Origin: Codonopsis lanceolata
Lineage: Eukaryota > Streptophyta > Magnoliopsida > Asterales > Campanulaceae
Direction: 5' to 3'
Length of the DNA: 64,000 nt
Assembly (NCBI GenBank): GCA_013146195.2
Contig: CM028380.1
Span: 85,066,049-85,130,048, forward strand
Position numbers and translations under genes: made by a program. Positions 24,945 to 37,558 of this stretch are shown here, piece by piece (positions within the stretch are counted from its first letter, which is position 1; every line of letters begins with the position of its first letter). Under the pieces are notes generated by a model. It saw only the letters and a program-made list of their open reading frames with translations, had not been told where the DNA came from and made no database searches.

Positions 24945-26268
24945 TGTGAGAACCCAAACCCATTACTTGTATTATGCCATAATAACATGTTTGTCATATA
25001 TCTTAACATGTTAGATACTTCATTTGTTCATGTCATGCTTGAATTAGAGTTATTATGTTCATAGTAGCTTAAATGCCTTCTATGTGTTGCATACCTTGCC
25101 GTTTGTGCCTTGAGTGTTCACCTTAGCGTGTTACACTTAACCAAGTCTTGTTGGAGTGCTATTACCTTGCATAAATGACTTATAACATTCATCTTGATCA
25201 TAGTAGGCTTGGTTGAGAGTTTAGAAGCATTGTTGCTTCGTTTGAGCCTTAGGGTTTCTCGGGATTGCCTTTGTTGCTCGTATTGTTTGTGTTTTAAACT
25301 TGCGAGAAGTTCATTTGAGTTATAGACCAAGTGTACTAGTATTTATCATTCTTGCACATCATTATTCATAGACTTGTTGCTTTTGGTTATAAGATGACCA
25401 ATTTATTCCTTCACAGACCAGTCATGTTTTTGGGCAAACTTCGGGAAAATTCTGATACTAATCCACTAAATATAATTTTCTAAAATTTTAGTATGTTTTA
25501 CCTTCATACGTAAGGTTACTCTCTGTAAAATTTAGTATATTTTCCAAGGTGTCTAAGCACCTCAATTAGGTCTTGACTTACGGCTATGCCAGAATTCAGT
25601 TTTCAGGAAAACAACTTCTGTACTTGATTTTTGTAGTAACCTTATTTTGATGAATATAAGTCCAAATGAAGTAATTTAAAATTCTAAAATATATTTTAAT
25701 GAGTCTAGTTTCATAAAAATCAATAATCACCTCATTTGGAGTTGTGAGCGATTTATGGTCTATTTTACAAGATTGACTGTCTAGTAACTTATAAAAAAAA
25801 ATGGACATAAGCTGGACAGAAGTCCAGGCGCCCGCATGGAGATAGTTGAGGCGGCCGCCTCAAGTGCTGGTTCACCTGCGGGATTTTTCTCGTGCAATCT
25901 TTTGTGACCAATTAGACCCTTAACCCCCCATCCTAATTGACCCTAAACCTCCCTATTAGACCCTAATTAAGTTGGATTAACACTAACCTTGATCCCCCTC
26001 CACTTGACAAGTGGATCTTCAAGCTCCCTCCTTGTGACATGTGGACTTCCACTCACCTATTACATGCCATATAAATCCTCCCACTTTGTGATCAACATTA
26101 AACCCTCCATTTTCAGATCATTCCTTCTCTCTTTTCCCTAAGCTCTTGTGTGTGTGGAGAGGTGAGATTGGTGTGTGTTTCTCCAATATCTTGAGCTCCC
26201 GACCTCCGATCGCCAAACCGAGACCGCCAAATTGAAGCTATCGACGAGGAGCTCGATTCCACCCGATT
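24945..26268 (+). repeat. Truncated family C LTR
   Basis: It starts TGTGAGAACCCAAACCC like the LTR at 19748 and follows the outer family C LTR through U3 into the leader. The shared phrase CCGAGACCGCCAAAT lies near 26220 and 17756. It stops at 26268, where a family B LTR begins, and its remainder is not found beyond that element. U3 carries the palindrome GAGGCGGCCGCCTC at 25848-25861, unlike the CCCCTTG repeats of the copy at 16672. Confidence 0.75.
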
Positions 26269-28856
26269 TGTAAGATCCCGATTCCCGGTTAGCTTCAATT
26301 GCGTGCAAAGCTCGCATTTCCTCTTTCGTTGATTGCTCGTTTGGTTGTGAGAGAGTCTAAATGTGTGTGAGAGACTACATTAAGACTAACACACTTTTAA
26401 GAGATGTCATATAGCGGTTGACTTGTTAAAGTCAAAAGTCGTAACCCGACGATAGTCGAAATGCGACTTCGATTGAGAGTTTATTCGGGTTTTGTGTTCG
26501 GACCTCGATTTGGTCCCAGATCTTTACATGATGATTAAATAACATGTTTAGATGTGTTAGACTTCTAATTGGATGTATTCCATAAGTCTCGTGAAGTTTT
26601 GACGCCTCGAGAATAGCAATTCTCCTTATCGCGTAGTTTGAGATTGGCCAGGCGAGCGTCTCGTCTTTCGGGAGCTTATTTCTCCTATCATTGTTGTTTC
26701 ATTTGAGAGGCATTCAGGCCTATTTTTTAGCCCTAATAAGTGTTTACAATCATGGGTTATTACCTGTCGGTTTGCGGTCTCATTCGACGTTTAAATAGCA
26801 AGTTGTTACGTCTTGCGTCGATTTTACCCCGGGTTGTTTCGGGTGTTGTTTATGGGAATCTAGACCTAATTTAAAATTGGTTTGAGACTTGGATTGATTA
26901 TTTTAATGTTTGAGGACTTTAAGGGTTCAATTGTGAGCCATTTCGAAGCTTTAAGGCTCGAGGATGCATGCGGGACCGAAATCGAGCAAGGCAAGAAAAA
27001 GCCGGAAGGAGTGTAGGATGCGCTCGCATCACTCCTATGATGCGACCGCAAGGGTCTAATCAGCATTACGGGATTTTTGTTCTGTGTCGAATTTTGACCA
27101 ATTAAACCCATTCTAAACCCAACTTAAACCCACCTACTTAGCCTAATACTAGTCCTAAACATTATTAGAGAGATTAGGGGTTGATTAGTGGGTGATTAAG
27201 GGAACTAATCCCCCATATAAAAAAGAAATCAGCCGCACTCTTCATTTGTTCGGCCGAGGCGACTTCTTCGCAGCACGGGCGTGAGAGTGAGAGGCGATTT
27301 CTAGGGCTTGAAGGGTGATCTTGGAGGCCATGGCTAGGGTTCTTCTTCCCTTTCAAGTGAGTTGAAGGTAGAGATTGAGGAGACAACCCATCTCTTGATT
27401 TCGGGTATGGCGGTTTGTAGGGCTGTGATGAGGTAAGTTTCTACCCTATTTCTCTTGCTTTTGGGCTCCATTGACCCTAGGGAAACAATCATTTGTGCTA
27501 TGTGAGGTCAATGGAAGCCATTGTTAGGGTTTGTAGAGAAGCATGAACCCTAGGTTTTCAAATTGATGATAGAACTTGATTGACCTATGTGAGACCATGA
27601 TATATGTGAAATTCATGTTCTAACTAGTCTATTGAACTTGATTATGTTGATTATCCATGAGTTTTGATGTTGGTTTGGTTGAGATACTTGGAGGGTGTTT
27701 TGCCCAAATTTGGTTTAGCTTGCAAAATTATTAATGTGAGCTTGATTACTATGTTTTATATGCTTAATAGAGTGTATTAAACCGGGTTGTATGATTTAAT
27801 CATGAATTGGGAATTATGATTGGTAAGGTGAGCTAAATGAAATTGTGCTCAAAATGATGAATTTATTCTATGTTATATTAGTGAAGGTTTTGTCGGGTTT
27901 ATGTGAGTTAAGCGAACCAGGGATGATGGACTATTGTTGATAGTTATGAATATAGGAGAATTGAGACCCATGGCCTCTATGCCCTAAAATTTTAGAAAGG
28001 GTAGATTGGACTCGCGGAGTCATTATAAGTTCGATTATATGCTAATTGAACTTGGGTTGAAATCCTACGATGATTGGATTTCGTTTGGTTAATGGAGGGA
28101 AGAACATAACTTCCAAACTTTAAATGGTTGGTGATTGAGATGTGTTTTGTGGATTTTTAGTCTTGGGAATTAAGCAGAATGACTATTGAGATTTGGTTGT
28201 AAACCTTTAAGAAATTATTACGGTGTGAATTTATAAAACACATAAAGAATGAAATGTGTTAGTAAGACTCAGCAGTCGTAATAAGGCCAATAAAATGATA
28301 AAGAGCCTTGGGTTGAAACCCTACAATGTTTGGGTTTGTTTGGGTTGTGTTTGTGCACAGGGTTTTGGTTGTGTCCTATGGCGACACTTATGTTATGGAG
28401 ATTTAACTAGAAATATATTTTAAGCATGCTTGTTAGAGCATGGGAAAATGGAGACCCACATAAGGTCACGAGATTATTTAAGAGAAGATTAAGAGAGAAT
28501 TCTCTTCTCAAGGATTTTTGTTGCGTACATATGAAAACGCTTGTGCGAAGTGACTACGGAGTAGTCATGATGTTTAAGTATGGTGTTGGTGTTATCGATC
28601 ATGTATGACGATTAGGACTATGATTGAGTCGGTGTACTTAAAATAAAGACTAAAATAATAAGTCTTGAATTGTGGATATTTTGAGACTAGCGTAGTAGTC
28701 TTGGTTTGGTTTGAGTTGAGGATTATGGAAGACCTCACATTATATTTTATTAAGCTTGTAAGCTATGCTTGAATGGGTTAATGACTTGAGGAATAATGAA
28801 TACCTCAATAAAGTAGTTCTTGAACTAAACTTGTAAGTTAGTTGAACACAATGGTT

Positions 28857-29090
28857 ATATGCAAATATATGCATTGTTCATGATGTTTGGTAGAGCATTA
28901 TGTCCTACTTGATTTTATGCAATTATATGCATGGTTTATGAGATTTCGTAGAGCATTATGTCCTACGTGGTTATATGCAAATATGTGCATGGATTATGGG
29001 ATTTTGTGGAGCATTATGCCTATTTGTTTATGTGCAATTATGTGCATGGTTTATGAGTTGTTGTAGAGCATTATGTCTACATGATTTAAT
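28857..29090. repeat. 58-bp tandem repeat, four copies
   Basis: The phrase GAGCATTATG recurs at 28893, 28951, 29009 and 29066, giving periods of 58, 58 and 57 bp. Each unit also carries ATGCA and TTTATGAG. The array is repeated in the right LTR at about 35943-36178. Confidence 0.82.
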
Positions 29091-29199
29091 GAGTCCGATA
29101 ATAATGAATTTGGTCTCATTGGTTTAGACAAGTAAATATCTACTTGAGCGTTTGGTTTAAAGTCCGGTGGCGGGTTTTGGTTGTTGTGTCGGCAATGGG

Positions 29200-29277
29200 A
29201 CGATTCATAGCCTTTGGGAACAATCGCTATGAATCGTTGCATTGGGTCCTTTTCTCCTCACTATTTGGCCAATAGTG
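29200..29277 (+). other. Two-hairpin block in the family B LTR
   Basis: ACGATTCATAGC (29200-29211) and GCTATGAATCGT (29226-29237) form a perfect 12-bp stem with a 14-nt loop. CACTATT (29259-29265) and AATAGTG (29271-29277) form the second stem. In the right LTR, the first stem near 36290 carries one mismatch. Confidence 0.55.
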
Positions 29278-30448
29278 GGATGTGATCTCGAGTTATGCCA
29301 TCTAGCGACATCGAGCTCTCATTTCTCATCCTAGGTTGGATGAATGTAGCGAGTACTCATTAAGGGAAGCGATGAGTTGAGATTATTTGGGGAGAAACCC
29401 CGGGGTATTATTGATTGGGAATTGAGCCGAATCATGGTTTGAGATTTGATATCATGGTAAGTTGGTTGGGTTTTGAACCGGATTTGATAACGGTTCGATT
29501 CGTTCTTGTTACACATGTTTATTTATGAGCATTTATATGAAAAATAATATGCTACTTGATTTATGTGAGTTTATGTGCTTTAAAAATTAAGTACATGTTT
29601 CATGATGGTATACTAGCATGATACCATGATTTTATATGATTGTGCATTTATGCCATGCCATGTCATAATATGCCACATGTTGCATTTAGAAACTTCTTGG
29701 GTCATTATGACTCACTCGTGTGATTGTTTTCCCTAGTGTGTGCGGTGATCCCGTTAGTGCGGCCGGATAACGACTTTTAGCGGTGGTCTTCCAAGTCAAA
29801 AGCTTGGAGTTATTTATTATTATGTTGTATTTATTGTGAGGCTCGAATGTAAAGTTATGTAGACTTTACTTGGGTAGATGTAGTGTTATATTATGGTTGT
29901 GTATTTGGGAGCCGGTTGTATTGCCGAGCATTTGTACCCTTAGTATTTATTTCCTTTGTCGTTTCGAGCATGTGTGGCTCGTTTATTCTAGTTGTGGTAT
30001 ATTGTTGTTCCTACCTCAGATAGTTTTAGTCGTGAGGTTTGGTTGGTGGTTTAGCATTGATTATATGGTTATAGTGAATTGTTCCTCAGGCATGTTATAG
30101 CCGTTGAGTGTTGTTTATCGGGTTGGGATTACATGCATTTGCCGGCCTTGGTTGCCGATGGTTTGTTGTGCGTGTCTAATGTTGCGTCACGCGTCGAATT
30201 TTGGGCGAGAGATTTACTATCTCTTTGGTTGTTTTCATTTAGGAGCTTGATAGCTCGGGTCCCATTATGGTTTTGCTTCCGCAGTTTTGGTTTGATTTTC
30301 TGTATTGCCGTTATGGCTTTACCTTCTGTTTTGAGCTTGTTGGCTCGTCTTTTGACTCGCACCATTATGCTTAGGTGCTTGTGCGTCTCTTAGTTTGTCT
30401 GATGGCACGACCTTGGGATCTCGTATTGAGATCGGGTCGAGATCGTCA

Positions 30449-33333
30449 CGATTAATATCGAGCTATTGGTTAGCTATTTCGCGGGATAGGTTCCTTGGCC
30501 TAGTTGGGTTGGGTTTATTGTTGAGATTTTTAACGCCGAGTGTTCCTTGTAGGTATATCATGTCGGGGGCTTGGCGTGGAGCTAGTTCTAGCGGACCTCG
30601 TTCGAGTACCGTTCGTGGTTATGAGAGAGGAGAAAATGTTAATGATCCTCGTGTGACTCCTCAACAAATGTTTAGAGGGAGAATGATTCCACTATACTTG
30701 GGAGATTCTTGAAGTTGGAACCTAAGGGCTTCGATGGAGAGGCCGATGCTTCTAAAGCCGAGCATTGGTTAGAAAGCATGGAAAAGATTTTTGGCGTTAT
30801 GGGTTGTACATCAAAGAGATGGTGACCCTAGCGGTGTTTACCTTGAGTGGTGCGGTGACCATTGGTGGCATGTGTTCGAGATAATTGGAGACACTTTGGA
30901 GTGCCCCAAGTGTGGGAAAATTTCATCTTGGAATTTAGGGCACGGTTTATTCGGCGATAGTTCGGAAAGAAGAGAAATGGAATTTATTGCGCTAGAACAA
31001 GGAGATATGGCGTGGCTCGGTATTCGGCGAAGTTCACGAGTTGGCTCGTTCTTGTGGTTACTTAGTACCGAGATGAGGCTAAGAAAGACCCACCGGTTTG
31101 TAAAAGGCCTAAAGATGAAGTATCGTAGGCGGCTTATTCCCTTACGGCTCACGAGATGCAGAGATCTTTGTGGATCGTGCTTATGCGATGGAGTTAGACT
31201 TCGAGGAATATGCTCAAAGAGAACCTCGAGAGCTATTAAGAGTGATGATAATATTGGGAGGCAATTAGCACCTCGAGAAAGTTAATCAAGGAATCACACG
31301 TCTTGGTAGGCAGTGATGTTCCTACCTCTAGTCGGAGGCGGCGAGGCGGTGAGTTGATATGTAATTTTTGTTCGAGGGGGACATGCAGAAACAGATGTTG
31401 GGGCAAGGCGGGGAAAGTGCTTTGCTTGTGGTGGTGATCATGTTCGTAAAGATTGCCCGAAGATGAGGGTTAATCGATGCTTGGGAGTACTAGTCGACAA
31501 TCGGTGGCTCCAAGAGAGATGGTGATGGTCGACCTAGAGTTTGAGGTCGTGTGGCGTGGCGGTTGGCCATTGCGGAGTTTTGAAACCTATCCAGAATAGG
31601 AAGGTGCGTTCTCGTATATATATTTATACCGCTACTACGATTATTTTTATTATGAGTACACGTCTTATCGGTAGCTCATGTGCATTCATACATACATTAC
31701 ATGGTGTATTGCATATTGTTGGTTTATTGTTTGATTGGGGATAAAGCCCCAATGAGATCTTTGGTTTGTGGTATTGTTTGATTTGTGAATTGCGGTAGGT
31801 AATCACACATGGTTTAATGGATTCTTGTGTAGTCTATATATTTATAGGACTATACTATATATAAAGAGCATTGAGGATGAATTTGTGTTACGATGATAGT
31901 AACCAATGGTTTTATGGGGTTACGGTTTTGTCGGCCTATATTAAGAGCCGGGGTATGAATATTCGTATATATATGTATATATATATGAAGCATGAATTGT
32001 ATGATGATATTTATTGGTTTGATATGATACTTGTATATCCTATGGGGATATGTTTAAGGTGATGAATAATATACATCTATAATATTGTATATGATTTTTA
32101 TGCGAGTAGGATACACTCGGATAAGTGCGAAGGTTAAGTATTACGATCTATGGGTTGATTTTAGTGCGTGAACAAGTATGATGTTTCACCACAATTTTGT
32201 TGAAGTTTTGGTGTTTTGGGGGCGTTAGAATATCGTCGGTTGTAGCCTTGGTCTAGAGCTTAAGAAAGGTTGGATTTGTGAAGTATAGGCGTTACGACTA
32301 CTAGTAGCAGAGTCGATGCGTGGTGACTTCTAGCGAGTTTTCATGGTTGCGTGCTAGGTGCACGAGTTTTGTGGTAAAATATGGTTGTTGTTTGTCAAGG
32401 TAATAGACCTTGTTACTTGACTTGATTTTATTCAGTTATGTGCATTAGTTGTAGGGAACACCTACTTGATGCATCTACATTGTAGTATATTAAATTCTCA
32501 TTTCATAAATTGTTATCTCCTGCTCATTCATTTCCTTAGCATAGGAGACTATTAAAGGATGCTTAAAACCTTTTTATCATGAACCTTCGCATCCTTGCAA
32601 CGAAAGCTTTTGAATATCCAATTTAGCCGGTACCCTAAATTGGTGATCAAAAGTGATCGTTGTTGGACTAGGATTGGTATGAATTGTGGTAGAAATCGAC
32701 TATACCCATTACCAAAAGGAATGGACCTAAATGAAAAGAATTTTCAAAACATTTCATTGTTGCACTCTTATGTGTTCTTACCGCGATAGGGAGATCGCGA
32801 GTATTATTTGCGTGGCTTGGAATGTCAGCTTGATTGTCTCTGATTTGGTTGAAAATTGCTCTATAGGCAATTATTACTTCTTGTGACTTAAGGTCTATTA
32901 TGCACGAATTTTATGATGTGCCCCGGAACAAATAGTTTCCGTAGTTGAAGGTTATGATGTGCTTGAACTTGTTTCATGTTAAACGTTGGGGTTTGTGTAC
33001 GAGTTTGGTTAGTATTGTTCATATGTGTTTTCGCGACTCGAATATGAGTCATATTATTTTCAATCTAAAGAGTTTAATGTTGTTGTGCCTATGAGAGGTT
33101 TTGAAACCTGAGTTTGGGATCACGGTAGTTTGATCCTCATATACTTGGTTTGGTTATTGTGATGGTAGACTCGGAGACTGAGTCTAGGTTTATGGTTTTT
33201 GAGCATCGAGTGTTCACTCGAGATTGTGAGACACCGTAGTGGTGTCTGGGTATTTCATGTTGGGATTATGACCTAGCATTGGTTTGAGATACGGTTTAGA
33301 ATTCGGGACGAATTCTTTTTAAGGGGGAGAGGA
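30449..33333 (+). mobile_element. Internal region of the family B element (gag only)
   Basis: It starts with a degraded iMet primer site (ATTAATATCGAGCT) and a spacer that matches the chromovirus spacer next to its own primer site (GGATAGGTTCC, then GGCCTAGTTGGGTTGG). A broken gag follows. About 1.8 kb from 31480 has no protease, RT or integrase. A polypurine tract AAGGGGGAGAGGA at 33321-33333 directly precedes the right LTR. This is the layout of a non-autonomous element with very large LTRs, likely served in trans by a family A-type chromovirus. No target duplication flanks the whole element (CGATT on the left, ACATC on the right). Confidence 0.75.
30560..31475 (+). pseudogene. Broken gag of the family B element
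   Basis: The ATG is at 30560. The first frame runs to 30712. A frameshift near 30700 leads to LKLEPKGFDGEADASKAEHW and then MEKIFGVMGCT, which aligns with the capsid start of chromovirus gag (compare LKLKPSAFLGEPKPREAELW in the element at 42124-58105). Another shifted frame gives REMEFIALEQGDM and KTHRFVKGLKMKYRRRLIPL. A knuckle CFACGGDHVRKDC lies at 31418-31456; its spacing is C-X2-C-X3-H-X4-C, one residue short of the usual knuckle. Several frameshifts make it nonfunctional as read, although some may be sequence errors. Confidence 0.62.
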
Positions 33334-36300
33334 TGTAAGATCCCGATTCCCGGTTAACTTGAATTGCGTGCAATGCTCGCATTTCTTCTTTGGTTGATTG
33401 CTCGTTTGGTTTGTGAGAGAGTCTAAATGTGTATGAGAGATCACATTAAGACTAAAACACTTTTAAGAAATGTCATATAGTGGTTGACTTGTTAAAGTCA
33501 AAAGTCGTAACCCGACGATAGTCGAAATGCGACTCGATTGAGAGTTTATTCAGGTTTTGTGTTTCGGACCTCGATTTGGTCCCAGATCTTTACATGATGA
33601 TTAAATAACATGTTTAGATGTGTTAGACTTCTAATTGGATGTATTCCATAAGTCTCGTGAAGTTTTGACGCCTCGAGAATAGCAATTCTCCTTATCGCGT
33701 AGTTTGAGATTGAGCCGGGCGAACGTCTCGTCTTTCGGGAGCTTATTTCTCCTATCTGTTGTTTATCATTTGAGAGGCATTCAGGCCTATTTTGTAGCCC
33801 TTATAGGTGTTTATAATCATGGGTTATTACCCGTCGGTTTGCGGTTTCATTCGACGTTTAGATAGCAAGTTGTTACGTCTTGCGTCGGTTTTGCCCCGGG
33901 TTGTTTCGGGTGTTGTTTATGGGAGTCTAGACCTAATTTAAAATTGGTTTGAGACTTGGATTGATTAGTTTAATGTTTGAGGACTTTAAGGGTTCAATTG
34001 TGAGCCATTTCGAAGCTTTAAGGCTCGAGGATGCATGCGAGGAGCGGAAACCGAGCAAGGATCAAGAAAAAAAGGAGTGTGAGTGATGCGCTCGCATCAC
34101 TTGGAAGGATGCGACCGCAGGGTCCCAGCATTACGGGATTTTTGTGTTGTCGAATTTTGACCAATTAAACCCATTCTAAACCTAACTTAAACCCATTTAC
34201 TTAGCCTAATACTAGTCCTAAACATTATTAGAGAGATTAGGGGTTAATTAGTGGGTGATTAAGAGGAACTAATCCCCCATATAAAAGAAAATCAGCCGCA
34301 TCCTTTCTCATTTGTTCGGCCAAGGCGACTTCTCCCTCCGTCTTACGAGCAGACCAAGGCGTGAGAGAGGCTGAGAAAGGCGATTTCTAGGGCTTGAAGG
34401 GTTTGATCTTGGAGGCCATGGCTAGGGTTCTTCTTCCCCAACCAGAGTTGAAGAGAAGAGAGACAACTTCATCTCTTGATTTCGGGTATGGCGGCTTGTA
34501 GGGGCTGTGATAAGGTAAGTTTCTACCCTATTTCTCCTGCTTTTGGGCTCCATTGACCCTAGGGAAACAATCATTTGTGGTATGTGAGGTCAATGGAAGC
34601 CATTGTTAGGGTTTGTAGAGAAGCATGAACCCTAGGTTTTCAAATTGATGATAGAATTTGATTGACCTATGTGAGACCATGATATATGTGAAATTCATGT
34701 TCTAACTAGTCTATTGAACTTGATTATGTTGATTATCCATGAGTTTTGATGTTGGTTTGGTTGAGATACTTGGAAGGTGTTTTGCCCAAATTTGGTTTAG
34801 CTTGCAAAATTATTAATGTGAGCTTGATTACTATGTTTTATATGCTTAATAGAGTATATTAAACCGGGTTGTATGATTTAATCATGAATTGGGAATTATG
34901 ATTGGTAAGGTGAGCTAAATGAAATTGTGCTCAAAATGATGAATTTATTCTATGTTATATTAGTGAAGGTTTTGTCGGGTTTATGTGAGTTAAAGCGAAC
35001 CCGAGATGATGACTATTGTTGATGGTTATGAACATAGAGAATATTGAGACCCATGGCCTCTATGCCCTAAAATTTTAGAAAGGGTAGATTGGACTCGGCG
35101 GAGTCATTATAAGTTCGATCATGTGCTAATTGAACTTGGGTTGAAATCCTACGATAATTGGATTTCGTTTGGTTAATGGAGTGAAGAACATAACTTCCAA
35201 ACTTTAAATGGTTGGTGATTGAGATGTGTTTTGTGGATTTTTAGTCTTGGGAATTAAGCCGAATGACTATTGAGATTTGGTTGTAAACTTTAAGAAATTA
35301 TTACGGTGTGAATTTATAGAACACATAAAGAATGAAATGTGTTAGTAAGACTCAGCGAGTCGTAATAAGGCCAATAAAATGATAAAGAGCCTTGGGTTGA
35401 AACCCTACAATGTTTGGGTTTGTTTGGGTTATGTTTGTGCACAGCAGGTTTTGGTTGTGTCCTATGGCGACACTTATGTTATGGAGACTAACTAGAAATA
35501 TATTTTAAGCATGCTTGTTAGAGCATGGGACAATGGAGACCCACATAAGGTCACGAGATTATTTAAGAGAAGATTAAGAGAGAATCCTCTTCTCAAGGAT
35601 TTTTGTTGCGTACATATGAAAACACTTGTGCGAAGTGACTACGGAGTAGTCATGATGTTTTAAGTATGGTGTTGGTGTTATCGATCATGTATGACGATTA
35701 GGACTATGATTGAGTCCGGTGTACTTAAAATAAAGACTAAAATAATAAGTCTTGATTGGTGGATATTTTGAGACTAGCGTAGTAGTCTTGGTTTGATTTG
35801 AGTTGAGGATTAAGGAAGACCTCACATTATATTTTATTAAGCTTGTACGCTATGCTTGAATGGGTTAATGACTTGAGGAATAATGAATACCTCAATAAAG
35901 TAGTTCTTGAACTAAACTTGTAAGTTAGTTGAACACAATGGTTATATGCAAATATATGCATTGTTCATGATGTTTGGTAGAGCATTATGTCCTACTTGAT
36001 TTTATGCAATTATATGCATGGTTTATGAGATTTCGTAGAGCATTATGTCCTACGTGGTTATATGCAAATATGTGCATGGATTATGGGATTTTGTGGAGCA
36101 TTATGCCCTATTTGTTTATGTGCAATTATGTGCATGGTTTATGAGTTGTTGTAGAGCATTATGTCCTACATGATTTAATGAGCCCGATAATAATGAATTT
36201 GGTCTCATTAGTTTAGACAAGTAAATATCTACTTGAGTGTTTGGTTTAAAGTCCAGCTGGCAGGTTTTGGTTGTTGTGTCGGCAATGGAACGATTGATAG

Positions 36301-37558
36301 CCTTTGGGAACAATCGCTATGAATCGTTGCATTGGTTCCCTTTCTCCTCACTATTTGGCCAATAGTGGGATGTGATCTCGAGTTATGCCATCTAGCCTGA
36401 CATCGAGCTCTCATTTCTCATCCTAGGTTGGATGAATGTAGCGAGTACTCATTAAGGGAAGCGATGAGTTGAGATTATTTGGGGAGAAACCCGGGGTATT
36501 ATTGATTGGGAATTGAGCCGAATCATGGTTTGAGATTTGATATCATGGTAAGTTGGTTGGGTTTTGAACCGGATTTGATAGTAACGGTTCGATTCGTTTC
36601 TTGTTACACATGTTTATTTATGAGCATTTATATGAAAAATAATATGCTACTTGGATTTATGTGAGTTTATGTGCTTTAAAAATTAAGTACATGTTTCATG
36701 ATGGTATACTAGCATGATACCATGATTTTATATGATTGTGCATTTATGCCATGCCATGTCATAATATGCCACATGTTGCATTTAGAAACTTCTTGGGTCA
36801 TTATGACTCACTCAGTGTGATTGTTTTCCCTAGTGTGTGCGGATGATCCCGTTAGAATGCGGATAACGACTTTTAGCAGGTGGTCTTCCAAGTCAAAAGC
36901 TTGGAGTTATTTATTATTATGTTGTTATTTATTTGTGAGGCTCGAATGTAAAGTTATGTAGACTTTACTTGGGTAGATTGTAGTGTTATATTATGGTTGT
37001 GTATTTGGGAGCCGGTTGTATTGCCGAGCATTTGTACCCTTAGTATTTATTTCCTTTGTCGTTTCGAGCATGTGTGGCTCGTTTATTCTAGTTGTGGTAT
37101 ATTGTTGTTCCTACCTCCGATAGTTTTAGTCGTGAGGATTTGGTTGGTGGTTTAGCATTGATTATATGGTTATAGTGAATTGTTCCTCAGGCATGTTATA
37201 GCCGTTGAGTGTTGTTTATCGGGTTGGGATTTGCATTTGCCGGCCTTGGTTGCCGATGGTTTGTTGTGCGTGTCTAATGTTGCGTCACGCGTCGAATTTT
37301 GGGCCGAGAGATTTACTATCTCTTTGGTTGTTTTCATTTAGGAGCTTGATAGCTCGGGTCCCATTATGGTTTTGCTTCCGCAGGTTTTAGGTTTTGATTT
37401 TCCTGTATTGCCGTTATGGCTTTACCTTCCTGTTTTGAGCTTGTTGACTCGTCTTTTGACTCGCACCATTATGCTTAGCAGGTGCTTGTCTGTCTCCTAG
37501 TTTGTTCTGATGGCACGACCTTGGGATCTCGTATTGAGATCCGGGTCGGGTCGTCACA
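33334..37558 (+). repeat. Right LTR of the family B element
   Basis: This 4225-bp LTR runs from TGTAAGATCCCG, right after the polypurine tract, to GGGTCGGGTCGTCACA. A TATA box lies at 34279-34288. The donor-like TAAG/GTAAGT is at 34515 and the acceptor-like AG is at 36833. It matches the left LTR with few substitutions but many small indels, often where this copy has CAG or CCTG and the left has CG or CTG. The sequence changes abruptly to a copia LTR at 37559. Confidence 0.87.

Larger units (their letters stand above)
26269..30448 (+). repeat. Left LTR of the family B element
   Basis: It starts TGTAAGATCCCGATTCCC and ends near GATCGTCAC at 30448. It is about 4.2 kb long and closely matches 33334-37558. 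A TATA box lies at 27214-27222. The donor-like GATGAG/GTAAGT is at 27433 and the acceptor-like TTTTCCCTAG ends at 29736. U3 has the palindrome GATGCGCTCGCATC at 27017-27030. The short frames on both strands here are LTR sequence. Confidence 0.85.

Noticed and set aside
28857..29090. Short regular repeats as a CRISPR array
   Set aside because: The units are contiguous and diverged with no unique spacers, and the context is a plant LTR.
30449..30453. CGATT after the left family B LTR as a target duplication (it also occurs at 26264-26268), which would make that LTR solo
   Set aside because: The sequence that follows is the degraded primer site and the spacer shared with the chromovirus, so it is the element's interior; the match is chance.
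30791..31285. 164-codon plus-strand ORF as an independent gene
   Set aside because: Its pieces are frameshifted gag; alignment to the chromovirus gag explains REMEFIALEQGDM and KTHRFVKGLKM.
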